Below are positions 41,229-51,310 of a DNA stretch of 64,000 nt, piece after piece (within the stretch, counting starts at the first letter, position 1; each line of letters opens with the position of its first letter). The translations under genes and the position numbers were made by a program. The notes beneath the pieces were generated by a model. That model was not told the DNA's origin. It saw only the letters and a program-made list of their open reading frames with translations, and did no database searches. The stretch covers positions 372,001 through 436,000 of the forward strand of contig JAIVFI010000040.1 of assembly GCA_025558095.1 (NCBI GenBank), given 5' to 3'. Source of the stretch: Hyaloraphidium curvatum (lineage: Eukaryota > Monoblepharomycota > Hyaloraphidiomycetes > Hyaloraphidiales > Hyaloraphidiaceae).

Positions 41229-42443
41229 ATGTGCCGCCTGCTTGCGTTCCAGTCGGTCGAGCCCGTGCCGCTCGCCGACCTCCTTCTCCGCCCGTCCAAC
41301 TCGCTGCGGCAACAGGCCTCGGACGCGGTCTGCTTCACGCCTTGGCTGCCCCCCAACCCCGCGCGCAACCGCGCCGTCAACCCCGACGGGCACGGCTTCG
41401 GGTACTACGCCGGGGGCGCACCACCCACCGTGTACCGCTCGCCGCTGCCGGCGTGGACGGACCCCGGCCTGGAACCGGCAGTGGGTGACGCTTCCACGGC
41501 CATGTTGTTGGCGCACGTGCGGGCTGCGTCGCCGGGGCTGCCCAAGTTCGCCCCCGACTGCTGCCAGCCCTTCCGTTTCGGCCGCATGCTCTTCACAGAG
41601 AACGGAGGCATCGGCGGCTTCAAACCCGGCGGCGAGCTTCAGGCGGCGCTGCAGAAGGAGATGGACCCCGACGTGCTCGCCTGGCTGGGTAACTCGGTCA
41701 GCGACACCGCGCACGTGTTCGCGATCTTTCTCACCGTGCTCCGGAGGCGCGGCGGGCGACCCGGCGAGGCCTGCAACCCCCCCGCGCTGCTCGCCGCGGC
41801 CCTGCGGGAGGCCGTACGCTGGATCGGGCTGATTCAGCTTGCCTCGGACCTGCCCCGCGAAAAGCTGGCGAGCAGCTTCAACCTGTGCCTCGCGGACGGC
41901 GCCTGCATCTTGGCCACACGGGGCAGATGCGCGTTCGGCCCCGAGGGATTCGAGCTGCAGGAGGCGCCGTCGCTGTACTTTGCGCACGGGACGAGGGTCT
42001 GGTTCGACGAGGGGGCAGGGGACCTGAGGCTGAAGCACGACGGGGGCCGCGCCAAGGTCGCCGTGGTGTCGTCGGAGCCGCTCGTCATGGGCGACGTCGA
42101 GGGGTTCAGCGACTGGGGTTTCGAGGTCGTCGATGACAACTCAATGGTCATTGTGGAGCGCAGGACGTACAGGGACGGGTCGGACTACCTCCACGTGCAG
42201 CGGAGCGAGCTCTTCCTTCCCCTGCAGGTCGAAGGCCTTGGAGGATTGCCCTTGGACCTCCTCGGCGTTCGCCGCTACCTATCTTGCGCGGAGTTTTGCG
42301 CGCTCTGCGAAGCGTCTTTCGAATCCCTCCTCGCTGCAGCCATCCACCGCACATTAGGACACACGGACGACCTCCATTTCTTTGGCGAGCAGGCGGATCT
42401 GCGGCCTCCGGGACTGCTGCAATGCGTTGCCGGCGAAGGATGA
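41229..42443 (+). CDS. Class II glutamine amidotransferase (Dug3/EgtC-like)
   Basis: N-terminal-nucleophile amidotransferase. Cys2 directly follows Met (MCRLLAFQSVEPVPLADLLL), the signature of family members such as yeast Dug3 (glutathione degradation) and EgtC. NPDGHGFGYYAG, LLAHVRAASPG, and ENGGIGGF (oxyanion/HNG-like, with ENGG in place of HNG) follow in the right order; LASSFNLCLADGACILATR and VVSSEPL complete the fold. It is a single exon of 404 residues. The last about 70 residues (after SELFLPLQ) are not family-like and could be a read past a missed intron or a local extension. Nearby biosynthetic partners (Dug1/Dug2) are not present. Confidence 0.82.
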   Translation: MCRLLAFQSVEPVPLADLLLRPSNSLRQQASDAVCFTPWLPPNPARNRAVNPDGHGFGYYAGGAPPTVYRSPLPAWTDPGLEPAVGDASTAMLLAHVRAASPGLPKFAPDCCQPFRFGRMLFTENGGIGGFKPGGELQAALQKEMDPDVLAWLGNSVSDTAHVFAIFLTVLRRRGGRPGEACNPPALLAAALREAVRWIGLIQLASDLPREKLASSFNLCLADGACILATRGRCAFGPEGFELQEAPSLYFAHGTRVWFDEGAGDLRLKHDGGRAKVAVVSSEPLVMGDVEGFSDWGFEVVDDNSMVIVERRTYRDGSDYLHVQRSELFLPLQVEGLGGLPLDLLGVRRYLSCAEFCALCEASFESLLAAAIHRTLGHTDDLHFFGEQADLRPPGLLQCVAGEG

Positions 42444-42881
42444 ACATGGCACCCCTGGAGACGTGCGAAAAGCGCTCCACGCAAGCATCAGGCTGGAGCC
42501 CCTCCAATCTAAGAATCCTGCTATCATACTGCTTTGGAGAGTAGCGTGCTGGCTGCACGCGGCCCCTATGCACGGCAAGTGAAAAAGGCGGAGGGAGCGA
42601 ACCGCACCGCCACTGCTGCGAGAGGCACCCCGGGTATATGGAATTAGTTTTCAGGCCGGGACCGGACAGCCCAATTGTCAATTGCGAGAATATACTGCTG
42701 CTCATTCCTGCTGGATGGATGAGATCCGCGTTTGGTGTGAGTCGGTGGCGAGGCTTGCCGACGCGACAAACCTCTCCCCGAAGCGTCGACCTCGGAAGCG
42801 CAACGACGACGGCCGGGAACCGGGATCCGCTGCTTTGTCCGCAGCCACAGAACTTGAGCGGGTCGCCGTCCGAGATTGGAC
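42444..42881. other. Intergenic, no gene seen
   Basis: About 440 nt of mixed composition with AT-richer patches (gaatatactgctgctc near 42687). Presumed 3' region of the amidotransferase and promoter of the SDR. Confidence 0.4.
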
Positions 42882-43917
42882 ATGAACTTCGCCGGGAAGC
42901 TCGCCGCCATCTCCGGCGGGGGCGCCGGCATGGGCCGCGAGCTCGTGCTGCGGCTGGCCAAGGCCGGCTCGCGCGTGGCATTCTGCGATTTTCTGCCCAA
43001 AAATATCGGAGAGACGCTGGAGATTGTCGGGAAGGAGGTGCCCGGGGCGAAAGTTACGGGCCACCGGGCCGACGTGACGAAGGAGGAGGACTGGAAACGA
43101 TTTCGGAAGGAAACACTGGAGCAACATGATTCGGAGCACGTGAGATGGGCCGCCGAGGACGACAAGCGGCTCCCTGACAAACTGCGTGACCCTCTCTGCT
43201 CCTTGGGACCTCTCGGCCCCCAACCGACCCTCCGAACCGCTCTCGTTCGACTAGCTGGACCTCCTATTCAACAATGCGGGCATCGGGATCCCCACCAGCA
43301 TGGTCACCACACCGCGGGACCAGTTCGACAAGGTCTTCGACGTGTGCTACAACGGCGTCTACCTGGGCTGCCGGACCTTCATGGGCGACCTCGTGAAGTC
43401 GCCCGAGGCACGGATCGTCAACACCGCGTCGGCAAACGCGTTCCATGCCGTGCTGGGGATCCCGCCGGGGTGGCCGCACGTGTCCTGTGGGTTTCGTCCG
43501 GCGCGGACTTCGATCCACCCCTGATCGTCAGTTTTCTCAGACTCTGCCGCCAAATTTGCCGTCCGCGGACTCACGGAGGCCCTAGTCGTGGACCTTCGGA
43601 CGAACGCGCCCAATGTCAAGGCGCACCTCGTGATGCCCGGCCACATCGGTACCAAGATCGGCTCGCACACCTCCCAAGTCATGGGGGGCGACAAGGTGCC
43701 GGACGAACTGATGGACGGGTTTGTGAACAAAGCGGCCACGTCGCCGAAACAGGCCGCGGAAATCATCCTGAAGGGGGTTAAGGAGGGGAGGTGGAGGATC
43801 CTGGTGGGGCCGGACGCAGAGTTCATCGACGCCAAGGTGCGCGCGGATCCGGAGCGGGCGTACGAGCCAGAGTTCATGGCCGAGATTGCGGCGGCGGGGA
43901 TGGAGGTCAAAGTCTGA
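42882..43917 (+). CDS. Classical short-chain dehydrogenase/reductase
   Basis: Exons 42882-43139, 43255-43486 and 43541-43917 give 288 residues. The first intron is 115 nt, long for this window. Motifs: SGGGAGMGRELVLRLAKAG for the cofactor, DVTKEEDW, LDLLFNNAGIG (NNAG), IVNTASANAFHAV with catalytic Ser, and YSAAKFAVRGLTEALVVDLR with YxxxK created exactly at the exon 2/3 join. HLVMPGHIGTKIG is the usual PG motif. Substrate unknown. Its last 20 codons have a decayed copy 2.1 kb downstream (46004-46060), evidence that this gene or a relative was once duplicated here. Confidence 0.92.
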
Positions 43918-44535
43918 CGGCGAGGCTATGGGCTGTATTCGGCGCCGGCTTCAGACGGGACCTTGTAGATCTCTTGGATCTCGCGTTCTCTCCGGATCAC
44001 CTATAGAACATCTATTGAATCTCCCCGCTCCGACGCAACCGCATAACATCGCATTCCAAGCGGCAGTCGGGAGGACGCAAACCCGCCCGCCGCCGACCGC
44101 CCGAGAGCCACACAGATGACTCGCATTCCGCGCTCTGGTCGCATGCTGCGCCAGATAGCTGTCCGCGACTCCATGACTCCTGCCTAGCTCAGCGTGATTG
44201 GCTGCCAGCTTTAGAGGACGGTGTCCGATTACCATTCCGGGAGGACTGGTCACAAAGAGTAGCGGACCCTACGACGCCGCAAGTTTACGCCTTCCGAGGC
44301 GGTGGAACGCCGGTTGCTTCAAGCTCCTTCAGAAGTCGCACGAGGAGGAAAGCATTATGCCGACACACCAGGAGTGCCTCGACGCCAAACCTTTTGGGGC
44401 GCGGACGGCCTTGACTCATCACCGGCATCGGCCAGTCGGAGGTTCGTTCTAGGCCCGCCGAGTCAGCCTCGAATTGTGCCGCCGTCCAGAAGAGAAAGAG
44501 AAAACGGCCCCTCCATCAGTGCCCTTACTGGAGCT
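43918..44535. other. Intergenic, no gene seen
   Basis: About 620 nt, lower GC than average. Short frames only. It contains the promoter of the EGF/CBM14 gene by position. Confidence 0.4.
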
Positions 44536-45698
44536 ATGCGGCTTCTCCTCGTTTTGACCCTGCTGGCAGGCTCTGTGGCTCGTGGCCCGCCGGTGGCGTC
44601 GGCGCCGACAACGAGGTGGGGGGCGAAGTGCACGCAACGCAGCGAAAGCTGACCGACCTCGGTGCCCGTGCGCGGTGCGCTCCTCTGTACATCCTCAGCG
44701 TGGAGAGCCTGCGTGCCGCCCCCGCGAATCCGGTTGCTCACGCAGGCTCGGCGCCCGGGGCGGGCGGCCGCTTGCCGAGGCGAGCGGGGGACGATGACTC
44801 GGATTCGGCTCGGGGAGCGAGCACTGGTTTCGGCCGAGGCGCGGCGGGCGGCATCGTATTCCGGCGCTCGTGCGAGGAATGCCAGGGCTACTGCGAGTAC
44901 GCGTACCCAGGCGCGCCGCCCGACCACGTCGCGTGCACGGACGACGGAGGCAGCATGCATATCCTATACGAGCGCTACGGAGGCGTGGGTTTGCCGCTTG
45001 CACCGGCCCCGGCAGTTAAGGAGATTCTAACGGTGATGCCAAGGCCGACGTCACAGCCGACCCTTGCTCCGCTTCGCCTTGCAGAAACGGCGGCACATGC
45101 AGTGCTACAGGCGAGGCAACCTTCAATTGCGCGTGCACGGAAAGTTTCACGGGCCCCAGTGGGTGCGGCTGTCAGAAGCATGGCTCGTTTGCTGATCCCG
45201 AGGACCTCAGCGTGCGAGAGCATAGTCAACTTCTGTCTGGTGGGCAAGTGCCAGAACGGAGCGTCATGCACCTTCCTCCCGCTCACGTCGCCATATTTCT
45301 TCTGGTACGGTGGAGCCCAGGTCCTCTGTGACTTGCACATCTCAGCATGTAGCGTAACTGCACCCTCCGATCCACGATTCTACGGACGCTCAGCACTTGC
45401 TCTCCGGGCTTCAACGTTACGACCTGTCAGAACGCGTACTTCAAATGCTCGGCGAGCGGCTCCGAGGCGGACCCAGACAAGTGCTACAAATACTTTGTTT
45501 GCAGTGGTGCGGGTGGGTCCTTCACCCAAAAGAGCTGCCCCAAGCTGGGCACAGACCAGGTGGGCCGCCGCGCTCCCACAACGGTGCGGCGTTAATGCTC
45601 CCGATCCACTTCGTCAGTACTTTTTTGACCTAGTCACGAGACAGTGCAAAAGCTCCAAGAAGAACCCAACTGTGTTTCCCGGCTGTTCCTTGACCTAG
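44536..45698 (+). CDS. Secreted protein: two EGF-like domains plus CBM14-type chitin-binding domain
   Basis: Six exons (44536-44615, 44699-44984, 45044-45158, 45211-45304, 45394-45559, 45618-45698) give 273 residues, and the cysteine spacing confirms every join. Signal peptide MRLLLVLTLLAGSVARG. A cysteine cluster (CEECQGYCEY) precedes EGF 1 with Cys at 130, 135, 141, 151, 153, 162 (CRNGGTC, CACTESFTGPTC) and EGF 2 at 169, 174, 180, 192, 194, 203 (CQNGASC, CTCSPGFNVTTC). The C-terminus is a peritrophin/CBM14-like module with Cys 210, 222, 228, 240, 257, 270 (CYKYFVCSGAGGSFTQKSC). CBM14 binds chitin in animals and in fungal Avr4. EGF domains are uncommon in fungi. Likely role: binding own or foreign chitin at the cell surface. 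Cys192 and Thr161 codons are built across introns. Confidence 0.88.
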
Positions 45699-46280
45699 GC
45701 CCCACTGCGGATTGCTGTAAAGAAACTACCTTCGTCCGCTTCGTCTCGAAAACCAGGTTGGGGATAAGGACCATCTCATAGAACCTAGATCGAGCTATTG
45801 TGAGGCAGAGCTTTGACTAAATGTCAGTGTGTTTGTGGCGTTTGCGGAGCAACATCTTGCCAATGCAATGTGCGCCCCGTGGCGGCACGGATGCGCCGCG
45901 GCTTCTGACGCCATCAGACCATGATGTAGATGATGCGTTTCGGTCCCGTGCTGCCCTGAAGGACATGAAACCCTGGAAAATTCCGATCTTGTAGACGATC
46001 TTGCGAAGCCGAGTTCATGGCGCCGATATCGCGGATGCGGGGATGGAGGTCAAGGCCTAACAGCGGAGGCAATAGAACGATATCGATCAATTATAATCCC
46101 GATTGATTAGTGCATGAGGGATGGCGATGTCCAGGCTCTCGGTGACTCGATGAGGAGGGTGACGTGGCATCCCTACTCAACCGCGACTCAGCAAACAACC
46201 CTGTTTCGCCCACGGCCGCCGTCGCAAACCTCTTCCACGACTCTTTCACGTCACCCGCTACCCGCGTAGAACCAAGCACA
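45699..46280. other. Intergenic, AT-richer, with SDR relic
   Basis: About 580 nt of clearly lower GC than the surroundings. It contains the decayed SDR tail (46004-46060) and an inverted repeat ATCAAT...ATTGAT around a TATAAT core (about 46086-46106). No intact gene. Confidence 0.5.
46004..46060 (+). pseudogene. Relic of an SDR C-terminus
   Basis: Reads gaagccgagttcatggcgcc and continues to ggggatggaggtcaaggcct, matching the last codons of the SDR at 43862-43915 (gagccagagttcatggccga ... ggggatggaggtcaaagtct) at roughly four of five positions, with indels that break the frame. No upstream part of the gene remains. Confidence 0.7.
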
Positions 46281-47162
46281 ATGTCGGCTCGCCGCACCGA
46301 CCCCCTCGAAAGCACCACCTCGTCGTCCGGCATCACCGGCGTCCCCACCAGCGGTGCCGGCGTCACCTCTTCTTCCATGCCCGGTGCGAGCCTCTGCTCT
46401 CCCGCGCTCAGCCTGTCGCTTACCTTTCGGAGCAGCGGCGGGCACCGACAGCCCCATCCGCATGATGGAGAGCACCTCCGGCCACCCGACCACCGAGCAC
46501 GGCATGCCCGGGGTGTCTTCGGGCGCCACGGGCGGGTACGGCAGCATTGCTGGCACCGGGTACTCCAGTACCGCCGGCACGACCGACTACGGCACTACCG
46601 GGGCCGGCACGGGCCTCGCCGGGGACACCAGCCGCGGCTTCTCCGAGAGCGGCGTGGGCTCCGTCCCCGGATCGACCGGATACGGCTCGCACGGGATCAC
46701 CGCCGCCGGGGTCACCGGCACGGGCACGGACGCGTACGGCCAGCCGACACCCGTGGCGCACGAGGCGGCCAAGCCTTCCAAGGTCGGCGGGGCGATGGAC
46801 AAGATGATGGGGTCGGTCAAGGTGGGGCGTGGCCTGCCCCATGGGCGGAAAACGGCTACTGATGCCTGTTTGTCTGCAACAGGAAGGGCTCGGGAGTATG
46901 ACCGGCTCGCACGGCATGCAGGCCGCCGGGCACGAGCAGAAGCTCGAGGGGCAGGCCAGGATCGACGCCGCCAAGGTACAGTCCCCTCCTTCCGTCCCCT
47001 CCAGCGAGCTGCGCTGACCCCAGATTTCCATAGGCGGAGAAGGAGATCAAGGGCACCCAGAAGGTCGCCGAGGGCGACATGAAGCAGCACTACGGCACCA
47101 TGGGCCAGGGGGTCACGGGCACCGCCGAGGAGGCCGTGGGGCACACGCGGAGGATGCACTGA
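46281..47162 (+). CDS. CsbD/Hmp1-like stress protein, long paralogue
   Basis: Exons 46281-46383, 46436-46821, 46883-46975 and 47034-47162 give 236 residues. The N-terminal about 125 residues are Gly/Thr/Ser/Tyr low complexity. The C-terminal module (KVGGAMDKMMGSVK|EGLGSMTGSHGMQAAGHEQK, EKEIKGTQKVAEGDMKQHYG, GQGVTGTAEEAVGHTRRMH) is the amphipathic CsbD-like/‘cruciform DNA recognition protein’ (Hmp1) family of small fungal stress proteins. These are usually induced by stress or stationary phase; molecular function is unclear. The last two exons (93 and 129 nt) are exactly the same lengths as in the next gene. Confidence 0.85.
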
Positions 47163-47475
47163 TCAGGCAGAGGGGAGATCTTGAAGCTGCTTCGTTTCCT
47201 TTTCTTCGCGCGATGGCGCTGTACATGTCTTGATGCGTCCTGCTGAATAGCTTACGTCGCTTCCACCCCCGTTCTGCCTCCCCCTCGTCCAGCCTGTCCT
47301 CATCACACCTCATCGCCAGTTCCTCCAACACTTCCTTACGAGCCTCTTCCTTTGGTTCCCGACTCGCTGGGACTCCGCTCAGAGGGAAGGCAATTCGGGA
47401 GTGCGGTGCAACGGGCCTGTCACATGCTGCGGCTTCGGGCTTCGGTCCTCCGGGCTTCGCTTCCTGTCCGGATTG

Positions 47476-47501
47476 GTGGTTCGGGCTTGTGGTTCGGGCT
47501 T
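47476..47501. repeat. Tandem 13-nt repeat in promoter
   Basis: GTGGTTCGGGCTT occurs twice in perfect tandem (47476-47488, 47489-47501), with further TTCGGGCTT-like copies just upstream. It lies about 120 nt before the TATA box and could be a regulator-binding cluster. Confidence 0.6.
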
Positions 47502-47619
47502 CGCTCCTCGTCCGCATTGGCGGAAACTGGGGGGCGGCGGTGGCTGTGGGGAGGCTTTCGGGTGCGGTGTCCCAGCGCGAGGGAGACGCAACGCCACGGG
47601 GCTTTCCGCCGCAAGTCGA

Positions 47620-47626
47620 TATATAA
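47620..47626 (+). promoter_or_regulatory. TATA box of the short CsbD-like gene
   Basis: TATATAA, 86 nt before the ATG at 47712, in otherwise GC-rich DNA. TATA promoters are typical of strongly inducible stress genes in fungi. Confidence 0.6.
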
Positions 47627-47711
47627 GCTCGCTCTCCGACCTTCCGGCAGTATCACCACCGCTGCGCAATCAACCATTCGCACGTCTACGCAGCCGCCAT
47701 ACCGCATCGCC

Positions 47712-48132
47712 ATGTCGTCGCACACCACCACCTCCGGCAAGCCTTCCACGGTCGGTGGGACTGTGGACAAGATGGTCGGGTCCGTGAAGGTGGGACATTC
47801 CTTGCTGCGCGGGGTGGGAGCGGGGTTCTGACGGCCGCTTTCCGTTCGACGTAGGAGACCGTCGGGAACGCGACCGGCTCGCAGTCCCTGCAGGCCGAGG
47901 GCCAGCTGAAGAAGCTCGAGGGGGAGGCCAGGATCCAAGCCGCCAAGGTGCCGCGCCTCCTTCTCCCCCGACTCGGGCCGCGCTGACAAACGTTCCCGCG
48001 CAGGTCCAGAACGAGATCGAGGGCACCAAGAAGGTCGTCGAGGGCGACCTGAAGCAGCGATTCGGCACCGCGGGGCAGGGCATCTCGGGCGCCGCCGAGG
48101 AGGCCGCGGGGCACATCCAGAGGGGGCACTGA
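47712..48132 (+). CDS. CsbD/Hmp1-like stress protein, short paralogue
   Basis: Exons 47712-47789, 47855-47947 and 48004-48132 give 99 residues, entirely the CsbD-like module: STVGGTVDKMVGSVK|ETVGNATGSQSLQAEGQLKK, EIEGTKKVVEGDLKQRFG, GQGISGAAEEAAGHIQRGH. It lacks the Gly/Thr-rich N-terminal half of the upstream paralogue. This is the normal size of the family. Tandem arrangement and conserved introns show local duplication. The protein is highly charged and probably unfolded alone; a DNA-binding role has been proposed for fungal relatives but is not visible in the sequence. Confidence 0.88.
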
Positions 48133-48345
48133 GGCGGGAGCGTGGTCTTCAAGCAGTAGCTCTCCTTTATCATTAGGCGGTGAAAACGCGCGCATCTTAC
48201 TACAAGTCGATTAACTTAGCGTCGCGTGGTCCGTTTTTCCTCTGTTGTCCTCCCGGTCCCTCCCTGGCGCTCCTTCTACCCCGCCCGGTAGCTCCCGCCC
48301 CAACGAAACTTGCCCGCATCCGGCACGTGAACACCGTGGCCGCCT

Positions 48346-49425
48346 TCAGAGGGCCACGAAGACCGCGCCGACGGCCGCCACGGCGCCGATCACGCCCGCC
48401 GAAACCCTGCCGGCCGAGGCGGGGCGCGAGGTCGTCGTGGGGGCCGCGGTCGTCGGGGCGGCGCTGCTGGTGGCAGGAGCAGATGTGGTGACAGTAACAA
48501 AGGACGTGCGGGTGGTGGGGGCCACCGTGGCGGTCGCGGTGGCGCTGGTAGCCGGGACGTCGACCTTGGCGCACTCTGGGGCAAGGAGGAAGGAGCACGA
48601 GGTCAGAAAAGGCGAACGGGACCGCGCGTAGGCGGGCACCCACTTCCTTCAGCGCTGAAGGTGCCGATGGGGATGACGCTGCAGTTGCCGTTCAGGACGA
48701 TCTGGATGCCGGGGATGGGCGACGCGCAGGCGGTGTCGGTGAAGGCGTCAATCACGCCGGTGCCATTGGCGTTGCAGGTTGCCTTGCCCGAGCCGGGGAT
48801 GCCGATGGCGCTCAGCGAAGTGCAGGAGCCGGCCCTGACCGCGGTGACGCCGAGGGTCTGGCTCAGGTCCGTGGTGTTGCAGTTGGTGTTGAGGAAGATG
48901 CGGCCCTCGGCAAAGTCGCCGACCGTGCCGGGCGGGTAAACGGGGGCAAAGGTTGTCGAGCACGTGGTGATGTTGGAGGCGGCGCCGTCGACGTTGCACT
49001 TTCCGGTCTGCGCGATGACGATGGGGTCCGTGCACGACGGCACGCCCTGCACGGGCACGACGGTGATGACCTGAGCCTGGCCTGCAAGTAAACTGGTCAG
49101 AACGTGCTTGAAAACACGATGACCCCGTTACGAGCAGCCTTTCTGGCGCAGGCCGCCCGCCGACGAATGGGGGACGGGACGCGGGGACGCGCCACCGCTC
49201 ATAACGCGCGCGGGCAGGGCCACAACGCGACGCCCCGTTGCGGGCTCAATCTCCGTCCTTTTCTCGGCAGCCTGCCTCCCAAGACGCGTCGCTTTCGTGC
49301 TCACCGCTGCAGTTGGCGTTCGGGAATGTGGCGAACGAGAAGTAGAGGAGGTTCTGCGCGGCAGCCGGGCGCGCGCACGCGGCGACGACGAGGGCGGCAA
49401 GGAGAACGAGCGCGGCACGGGACAT
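48346..49425 (-). CDS. GPI-anchored protein with ectodomain shared with the TKL kinase gene
   Basis: Exons 49425-49305, 49081-48644 and 48575-48346 give 262 residues. Signal peptide MSRAALVLLAALVVAACARP, then QNLLYFSFATFPNANCSG across a 223-nt intron to the ectodomain: SCTDPIVIAQTGKCN, CSTTFAPVYPPGTVGDFAEG, NTNCNTTDLSQTLGVTAVRA, GSCTSLSAIGIPGSGKATCN and CASPIPGIQIVLNGNCSVIP, with even cysteines and N-glycosylation sites (NIT, NTT, NGT). A Thr/Ala stalk and an uncharged hydrophobic tail ending in VGAVFVAL indicate a GPI anchor. The ectodomain is nearly the same as in the receptor-like kinase 3.5 kb away; intron positions around it are the same too. The family is not one I can name. Confidence 0.88.
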
Positions 49426-49732
49426 GGCGCGGGAGGGTTCCAAAGGCGCGTGAAAACGGGGGGACGAAAAACTGATGGGGACGGTGGAGACGTTGCCGCC
49501 GTGCCCAACACGCCGTGTGGCCAGACCACACGAACATTCGACGGGGCGCAGCAGGCTCTTTAAAGCTCAAGGCGAGAGACAAGAAGAAAAGATTCGTTGA
49601 CTGCAATCCACAAGTCTTTGCGGGTTGGATGGCCCTCACGCCCGCCGACTCCTTGCCCAGGGACAAGGCGGATCAAGACGACACACACGACCGCCAACAC
49701 GACGCCGTTCAACTTGCAGCCACGGCATCCGA
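49426..49732. other. Intergenic, no gene seen
   Basis: About 300 nt between the GPI-protein start and the oxygenase stop. No supported element. Confidence 0.4.
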
Positions 49733-50875
49733 TCAATCCGCCTCGGGCACCCCGAACCTCTCCACCAGCTCCGGCCAGAACCGCCTCGCCACGCTCGGGT
49801 ACTGCCTCGTCCTGTTGAGCATCCACCTCTCCGCGTCCCCCGCGAGGTCCTGCCCCGTCCAGCCCGGCTCGGCGTCCGTCCGCGCGTTCAGAGCGAGGGG
49901 GTTGCGCTCGGCGGGCAGGACGGATTCCGGAAGTGGTTCGACGCGGGTTTCGAAGGATGGAGAAAGGAAGTAAGGGAGGCTGATGCGTCCGCCGCGGACG
50001 AGGAGGGTGTTGACGCGGTGGGTGGTAGCCGGGCAGCGCCCTCGACTAAAATGGTCAAATGGAATTGCTAGGTTGACGGCGACGGTGCCGGGAATGTGAG
50101 GCACGTCCGTCCAGTCCCCGCTCCAGTTCTGCACCTGAAGCCCCGGTCCATCCGAGACGACCAGGGTGATCCAAGAGGCCGCGTCGCGGTGCGGGCCTAG
50201 TCCCTGGACAAAGTCCTCGTCCCCCTGCTCGTCCGCCCCGAGTGCCGGATAATGCGACAGCTTGGCGAAGAGGAACGGCTCGTTCCGCACAAAGTGTTCG
50301 TCCATGTAGACCTCCGGCAGCCCCAGCGTCCGCATCATGAGCGCGTTGACGGCGTGGAACGTCGCCCTGCAAGCGTCCCAGTACCGCTCCATCGCGGGCC
50401 TGAAATCGGGCAGCGCCTTCTCGTCCGGCCACACGTTGGGCCCCTGCAGCACCCTCTTCCACAGCGGCGCCTCGGGGTCCGTGCACGGCGGCCGGTCGAA
50501 GCCGGCGTCGAAGTTCTCGCGCCGGTTGGGCCGCCACATGGTGCGCTCCTCGCCGAGGGGCATCCACCCGCGGAAGTGCGGCGAGAGGCGGCAATCCACT
50601 TTAGCTTTTTCCTCCTCGGGGAGGGAGAAGAAGAAGCGGGCCTGTTGAATGGCCTCGGCGGCGATTTCCTCTGTGACGGGCGAGCCGGCGACGAGGAAGA
50701 ACCCGACGTCGAAGAGGGCTCGGTGCATGGTGCGGAGGAGCTCGGGTTCGCGCGGCGTGCCAAGGAGGGAGAGGTCGGCGATTGGGATAGCCGGTTCCCC
50801 GGGGGCAGGGGCGGAGGGGTGCTTGGAAGGGGCAGTGTCTCCCGCGGCTGCGGGGGCGGCGTCGCCGTCGGGCAT
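49733..50875 (-). CDS. 2-oxoglutarate/Fe(II)-dependent oxygenase
   Basis: Single-exon 380-residue enzyme. DIOX_N begins IPIADLSLLG and contains ALFDVGFFLVAGSPV and RFFFSLPEEEKAKVD. The catalytic half has GLGPHRDAASWITLVVSDGPG with HxD, QVQNWSGDWTDVPHIPGTVAVN, and ATTHRVNTLL with the distal His and 2OG-binding region. It is not closely similar to the six-exon oxygenase near 3 kb. The frame extends upstream without ATG, so the start is the ATG at 50875 (MPDGDAAP). Substrate unknown. The ferredoxin gene lies just upstream on the same strand, but 2OG oxygenases do not need ferredoxin, so no link is implied. Confidence 0.9.
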   Translation of the reverse strand: MPDGDAAPAAAGDTAPSKHPSAPAPGEPAIPIADLSLLGTPREPELLRTMHRALFDVGFFLVAGSPVTEEIAAEAIQQARFFFSLPEEEKAKVDCRLSPHFRGWMPLGEERTMWRPNRRENFDAGFDRPPCTDPEAPLWKRVLQGPNVWPDEKALPDFRPAMERYWDACRATFHAVNALMMRTLGLPEVYMDEHFVRNEPFLFAKLSHYPALGADEQGDEDFVQGLGPHRDAASWITLVVSDGPGLQVQNWSGDWTDVPHIPGTVAVNLAIPFDHFSRGRCPATTHRVNTLLVRGGRISLPYFLSPSFETRVEPLPESVLPAERNPLALNARTDAEPGWTGQDLAGDAERWMLNRTRQYPSVARRFWPELVERFGVPEAD

Positions 50876-51310
50876 CGTGCGCCTTCGTTCCTCGGAGTAC
50901 ACGACGTCGACTCGGTGCTCGGGAGGAGAGGAGGAAGAAAACGGTGTGCCGATGCTGCCCACCCTGGGCTCAGGGGATTTGGAGGCGAAGATGGCGCAAT
51001 GGACGCGGGCCGTGCGTGGTTACGGTTGTTTGCGGCGCCTCACCACCGCCAGCGAAAACGAACTTCGGCAACTTCGTCAGCATGCCGCGCCCGCGCCCTA
51101 GGCCCGGGGCCAACCAGTTCATTCCGCCGCCTTCGGGGGACGACGAAAACGACGATTGATGATGCGCAGGGATCTGATGCGCACGGAGGGAAAAGACGAT
51201 TCCTGAAAAGCAAGGAGGCGCGCGACCGAGGGAAAAAGAATGTGTCGCATGTAATGGTGCAGAATAGTCCGCGAATCTCGAGCCCAGCCCAATCTCAATG
51301 CCATGGTGGA
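50876..51310. other. Intergenic, no gene seen
   Basis: About 430 nt between the oxygenase start and the ferredoxin stop. Short frames only. Confidence 0.4.

Larger units (their letters stand above)
47163..47711. other. Promoter region of the short CsbD-like gene
   Basis: About 550 nt. Holds a tandem 13-mer and a consensus TATA box (listed separately). Long frames through it are compositional. Confidence 0.5.
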
